A stretch of DNA of 8,059 bases from 4572-123 sp002084545 (lineage in GTDB: Bacteria; Desulfobacterota; Desulfobacteria; Desulfobacterales; 4572-123): the NCBI GenBank assembly GCA_029939715.1, contig JAOZSJ010000148.1:1-8059 (forward strand). The letters run 5' to 3'. Below, one piece after another: positions 6,004 to 8,059 of this stretch; the first letter of the stretch is position 1, and each line of letters begins with the position of its first letter. Made by a program: the position numbers and the translations under genes. The notes under the pieces were generated by a model. The model was not told the DNA's origin and did not search any database. It was given only the letters and a program-made list of their open reading frames with translations.

Positions 6004-6103
6004 CGATTCAATCCACTGGTTTCTATAAAGCGCAGCTGAGTAAAATTCAGTACAGTGATTTGAACAATGGATTGAGATCGACCTTATCAGGTCGACACAA
6101 TCC
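6004..6103 (-). repeat. Three related inverted segments between antiporter and DUF3995 genes
   Basis: Segment B (6065-6083) can pair with segment A (6090-6103) as a local hairpin: GGATTG/CAATCC and TCGACC/GGTCGA with a 3x2 internal loop and a TTATCA loop. It can also pair with segment C (6004-6018): CGATTCAATCCACTG against CGATCTCAATCCATTG, one bulged C and one mismatch, loop of about 46 nt. The two folds exclude each other. A hairpin at this place right after the antiporter stop (6110-6112) may end or protect the transcript, but there is no T-run. The unpaired base in the B/C arms resembles the extrahelical base of integron attC sites, yet the terminal core boxes do not fit well. Confidence 0.5.
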
Positions 6104-6109
6104 TTAAGG

Positions 6110-7342
6110 TTATACGCTTTTTTTATTTAAAGTTATTTCTCCTGCTTTCTCAAGTGCAAATTTTGAAATGACAGGCCCAAAAATTTCATGGATAATCGTC
6201 GCACCAATGATGACATTTAGAATAATATCTGAAATTGAATCAAAAGCAGGATTTTGTTTAATAACCAATGCCAAACCAATCACTATACCACCCTGAGGTA
6301 TTAATCCACCAACTGTAAATTTTTGTATGGATAAAGATGATTTTGATATTTTACCGCCCACAATCGTTCCAGTAAATTTACCGATTGAACGAAATACTAT
6401 AAAAATAATTATAAATAGATAATTTGACACCATTACTGAAAAATTAAGATGCATAGCGCTTATTGTAAAGAAAAGAACAAAAATCAGTTCTTCAGTATAT
6501 CTTTCGAGTATTTTAAATAGTTTTTCTTTTTTTATGTTATAGTTTACAACAACAATTCCCATCGTCATTGTAGATAAAAGTTCGTCTGCGCCAAACATTC
6601 CTGCAAGACCATAGCATAACGATAAAAGACTTATTATAAGAGTGATTAATACTCCTTCAGTTTCTTTTTTAATTATTTTTGTTAAAATATTCAGGAAAAA
6701 ACCAAACAAACAGCCCACAATAATAGAACCCAAAATCTTGATAAAAGGCTGAGCAATAGAATAAATCCCCAGGGATTGATGCAGAATACAAATGCCAGCT
6801 ACAGAAACGGCGAGACTATAATTTAGTATGCCAAGAATGTCATCAAATGCTGCCACACCCATAATTGTCGACGTAACTTCACCTTTTGCTTTGTATTGGT
6901 GTTCAACCGCCAATGTAGCCGAAGGATCAGTCGGCGATGCAAGAGAAGCTAATAATAAAGCAAGAGGAAGAAAAAATGACAGAAAAGTAAATTCAGGCAG
7001 AGAAACGACCAATGGTCCTAATAGGATTAAAAAAACGCCAACAAACAAAAACGCAAATTCAGCTTCAAAAAGGGTTATAAAAATAATTGATTTTCCCAGT
7101 GAACGAATTTTTGAAAACAATAATGTTCCACCTACAGAGAATGTAATGAATGATAACGCTATATTTGTAACAAGTGCTGTATGTTCAATAAATGATTCGG
7201 GAATAAAATGTGTCAACTTCGGATTGAGGATCAGACCTGCAAGAATATACCCAGTTACTTTGGGTAGTCCAATACGAGTGCATAGCTCGCCAGCAACAAA
7301 ACCTGTAAATATAATGATTCCAAGTATAAGGATTGGTTCCAT
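6110..7342 (-). CDS. Cation:proton antiporter (CPA superfamily, Na+/H+ exchanger-like)
   Basis: A 410-aa polytopic inner-membrane protein of PF00999 (KefB/NhaP-like). About 11-13 hydrophobic helices fill the sequence. Helix 1 ends in a typical RIGLPKVTGYILAG segment (23-36). The unwound-helix motif is SPTDPSAT (136-143), corresponding to ATDP in CPA1 members. The ion-binding site is AAFDDILGI (164-172), with Asp167-Asp168; a D-D pair is the CPA2/electrogenic pattern, whereas N-D marks electroneutral CPA1. A conserved Arg318 in FRSIGKFTG (317-325) also fits. There is no C-terminal TrkA-N domain, so it is a short NhaA/NapA-like or NhaP-like form rather than a full Kef. It would exchange Na+ or K+ for H+. 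ATG at 7342 has a modest AAGAGAG about 12 nt upstream. The gene is AT-rich, and an intron remnant lies directly upstream. Confidence 0.92.
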   Translation of the reverse strand: MEPILILGIIIFTGFVAGELCTRIGLPKVTGYILAGLILNPKLTHFIPESFIEHTALVTNIALSFITFSVGGTLLFSKIRSLGKSIIFITLFEAEFAFLFVGVFLILLGPLVVSLPEFTFLSFFLPLALLLASLASPTDPSATLAVEHQYKAKGEVTSTIMGVAAFDDILGILNYSLAVSVAGICILHQSLGIYSIAQPFIKILGSIIVGCLFGFFLNILTKIIKKETEGVLITLIISLLSLCYGLAGMFGADELLSTMTMGIVVVNYNIKKEKLFKILERYTEELIFVLFFTISAMHLNFSVMVSNYLFIIIFIVFRSIGKFTGTIVGGKISKSSLSIQKFTVGGLIPQGGIVIGLALVIKQNPAFDSISDIILNVIIGATIIHEIFGPVISKFALEKAGEITLNKKSV

Positions 7343-7365
7343 ATTATTTCAACTCTCTTAAAAGG

Positions 7366-7416
7366 ATTAGCGTACCGGGTAGGGCAGGAGCCTTGCGGCT
7401 CCTTTCCCCCCTCAGA
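7366..7416 (-). ncRNA. 3'-terminal fragment of a group II intron (domain VI)
   Basis: On the - strand the sequence reads TCTGAGGGGGGAAAGGAGCC, then GCAA, then GGCTCCTGCCCTACCC. This is the pattern that follows domain V (ending GGTTC) in many bacterial group II introns: TGAGGGGGGAAAGG, a GC stem with a tetraloop, and a CCTACCC tail with the branch-point A. The stem AGGAGCC/GGCTCCT (7386-7392 and 7397-7403) is perfect. Domain V itself, expected upstream (above about 7416), is missing: there is no GAGCCGTAT or GTACGG. So only the last ~50 nt remain, and they lie about 25 nt upstream of the antiporter start. I recognise this from memory of such introns, without a covariance search. A plain hairpin/terminator is the alternative. 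Confidence 0.55.
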
Positions 7417-7427
7417 TATACCACATA

Positions 7428-7798
7428 ATGCCCATCAAAACCAATTTGTAGCAAGGGTCTATTATCCATATCACCCCCGAGCGGGAGAGGATATCTATGT
7501 TGTAGGTATCAGAAGCCATCGTGGTGAACATTGTTATGTAATGGCGTTACACGATGGAAGGCGTGAATTAATACCTACATGGATGACCCATCCGGATTTT
7601 GAACAGGTATCCCTCGTTTCAATCCCGTCCTTATCAATTAGAGCTCTCCATAATCTGCGTGTGCTGATAGATAGTGCAATCCCATCCTTTTCTGGTAAAG
7701 TCACATCAAGAAAAAGGAGGGATAATGCGGAGACAAAAAGAGCATCAACTTCAGATTATTTGGGAGCATATACCATCTCGCATCTCAATTCCAGCTAA
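7428..7798 (+). CDS. DUF5372-like accessory ORF of the recombinase module (probable frameshift near its start)
   Basis: The frame ending at TAA 7796-7798 encodes VYYPYHPRAGEDIYVVGIRS, then HRGEHCYVMALHDGRRELIPTW and MTHPDF. This fits the DUF5372-type pattern (HP-x-G-x-E, then a GE-x-CYV strand and an LIP-x-W-T segment) in small proteins encoded ahead of Y4bA-like serine recombinases; their function is unknown. The first ATG in this frame is only at 7541, in the middle of the conserved part. In-frame coding-like residues run back to about 7446 (FVARVYYP) with no standard start. An ATG at 7428 gives MPIKTN and then a stop; adding one T to AATTTG (7443-7448) would give MPIKTNFVARVYYPYHP. A one-base deletion, or consensus error, is the simplest reading. 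The 3' part, after residue ~45 of the 7541 frame, overlaps the next ORF by 74 nt and is basic. Confidence 0.6.
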
Positions 7799-7919
7799 AT
7801 CGGAAGAAGGATTGGTCAATCTGCTGGGAGATCTTCTATCGGTCTACTGGCAAGGACGCAAGGCAAGCAATTACCATCGACAGAAGGGGGATGAGCATGA
7901 TAGAGAAAATCACAACTGA
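7725..7919 (+). CDS. Small 64-aa accessory ORF of the recombinase module
   Basis: A 64-aa protein with a central amphipathic/hydrophobic helix (SEEGLVNLLGDLLSVYWQG, about residues 26-44) and a very hydrophilic, basic tail. I do not know a named family, but a small helical ORF in this position, between the DUF5372-like gene and the recombinase, is usual for this type of module. ATG 7725 is preferred because AAGGAGG (7714-7720) lies 4 nt upstream; the longer frame from 7674 has no ribosome site and overlaps the previous gene further. Its 3' end overlaps the recombinase start by 23-29 nt, so the three ORFs are likely translated together. Confidence 0.7.
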   Translation: MRRQKEHQLQIIWEHIPSRISIPAKSEEGLVNLLGDLLSVYWQGRKASNYHRQKGDEHDRENHN

Positions 7920-8059
7920 ACATATGGGTCGGCAGGCGTGTATATATGTTCGGCAGTCAACATCCGGTCAAGTCATTCATCACCGTGAGAGCCAGCGATT
8001 ACAATATGGTTTGGTAGAACGGGCAAAGAAACTGGGTTGGAGTGAAGAATGTGTACGGG
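7897..8059 (+). CDS. Serine recombinase, N-terminal part (runs off the window)
   Basis: The first 54 residues of a resolvase/invertase-type serine recombinase, cut by the window end. ACIYVRQSTSGQV carries the catalytic pattern: Arg19 and the nucleophile Ser21 in YVRQS (numbering from ATG 7897). Next come HRESQRLQY, typical of this family (HRES-x-R-x-QY), and ERAKKLGW. The reaction would be DNA cleavage with a covalent 5'-phosphoserine link, followed by strand exchange. It resembles the large Y4bA-like recombinases that start with VYVRQST and are usually over 500 aa, but size and C-terminal zinc-ribbon/coiled-coil cannot be seen here. The start may be ATG 7897, with AGGGGG (7885-7890) 6 nt upstream, or ATG 7891, which is too close to that site. 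Confidence 0.9.
   Translation, partial: MIEKITTEHMGRQACIYVRQSTSGQVIHHRESQRLQYGLVERAKKLGWSEECVR

Larger units (their letters stand above)
7416..8059 (+). mobile_element. Left part of a serine-recombinase mobile module
   Basis: Three overlapping + strand ORFs (DUF5372-like, 64-aa, serine recombinase) form the standard layout of a recombinase-type insertion element seen with Y4bA/Y4pH-like recombinases. The presumed left boundary at about 7416 is where group II intron similarity stops and where the coding-like sequence of the first ORF begins. I see no clear terminal inverted repeat; the right end is outside the window. Boundaries are therefore inferred. Confidence 0.55.

Noticed and set aside
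6000..6115. Integron attC site between two cassette-like genes
   Set aside because: The antiporter and DUF3995 stops overlap TAAC and GTTATGT is present, but the L boxes next to the core sites are not complementary and no integrase is visible. Kept only as an inverted-repeat feature.
7386..7406. Ordinary terminator for the + strand
   Set aside because: No gene on the + strand ends upstream of it and the T-run is only three bases before a C-run; the intron domain VI reading explains more of the sequence.
1..8059. CRISPR array, tRNA, rRNA, origin or known riboswitch
   Set aside because: No regularly spaced repeats, cloverleaf or conserved riboswitch core was recognised on either strand.

Overview
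The window reads as a bacterial chromosome segment, most likely from a Desulfobacterota-type (deltaproteobacterial) sulfate reducer or relative. That guess rests on protein style: a DsrE-family C-terminus, an ACSM/DmdB-like acyl-CoA synthetase N-terminus, a bactofilin, a DUF3995 membrane protein and a HEPN/nucleotidyltransferase pair. It is an inference without a database search. Gene order looks mosaic. The helicase is visibly GC-richer than its surroundings, while the HEPN/MNT pair, the antiporter and the DUF3995 gene are AT-rich.

Left part, + strand. Positions 1-456 hold no convincing gene: a terminator-like hairpin at 17-35 and a leader. Then come a small RRM RNA-binding protein (457-741) and a RhlE-like DEAD-box RNA helicase with a TTG start (781-2073). 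The two are 39 nt apart and look like a cold-adaptation or RNA-remodelling operon, closed by a strong hairpin at 2144-2166. Next is a HEPN / minimal nucleotidyltransferase (MNT) toxin-antitoxin-like pair (2256-2937). The HEPN gene is split by an apparent one-base deletion and the MNT gene is intact.

Middle part, - strand. A 66-aa orphan (2987-3187) has no visible ribosome site. Upstream of it lies an ORF (3269-4096) that is a fusion of two unrelated genes: the first ~197 residues of an acyl-CoA synthetase, cut inside the ATP-binding P-loop, joined in frame to the last ~78 residues of a DsrE-family protein. Further upstream are a SAM-dependent methyltransferase (4225-4818) and a bactofilin (4822-5382) with coupled translation.

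Right part. A DUF3995 membrane protein (5557-5913, with homologous coding continuing upstream of the first ATG) and a cation/proton antiporter of the CPA superfamily (6110-7342) lie on the - strand. They are separated by about 200 nt carrying three related inverted segments that can form mutually exclusive hairpins. Upstream of the antiporter lies what looks like the last ~50 nt of a group II intron (domain VI, about 7366-7416). It ends abruptly where a + strand serine-recombinase module begins: DUF5372-like ORF, 64-aa ORF, and serine recombinase running off the window at 8059.

The window is mainly a record of gene turnover: a deletion fusion, an intron remnant next to a mobile recombinase module, and three separate one-base indels in homopolymer runs (HEPN, DUF3995, DUF5372-like). 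The indels may be real decay or consensus errors. I did not find a clearly new defence or biosynthetic system. The most unusual items are the acyl-CoA synthetase/DsrE fusion, the intron-remnant/recombinase junction, and the three-segment hairpin between antiporter and DUF3995.
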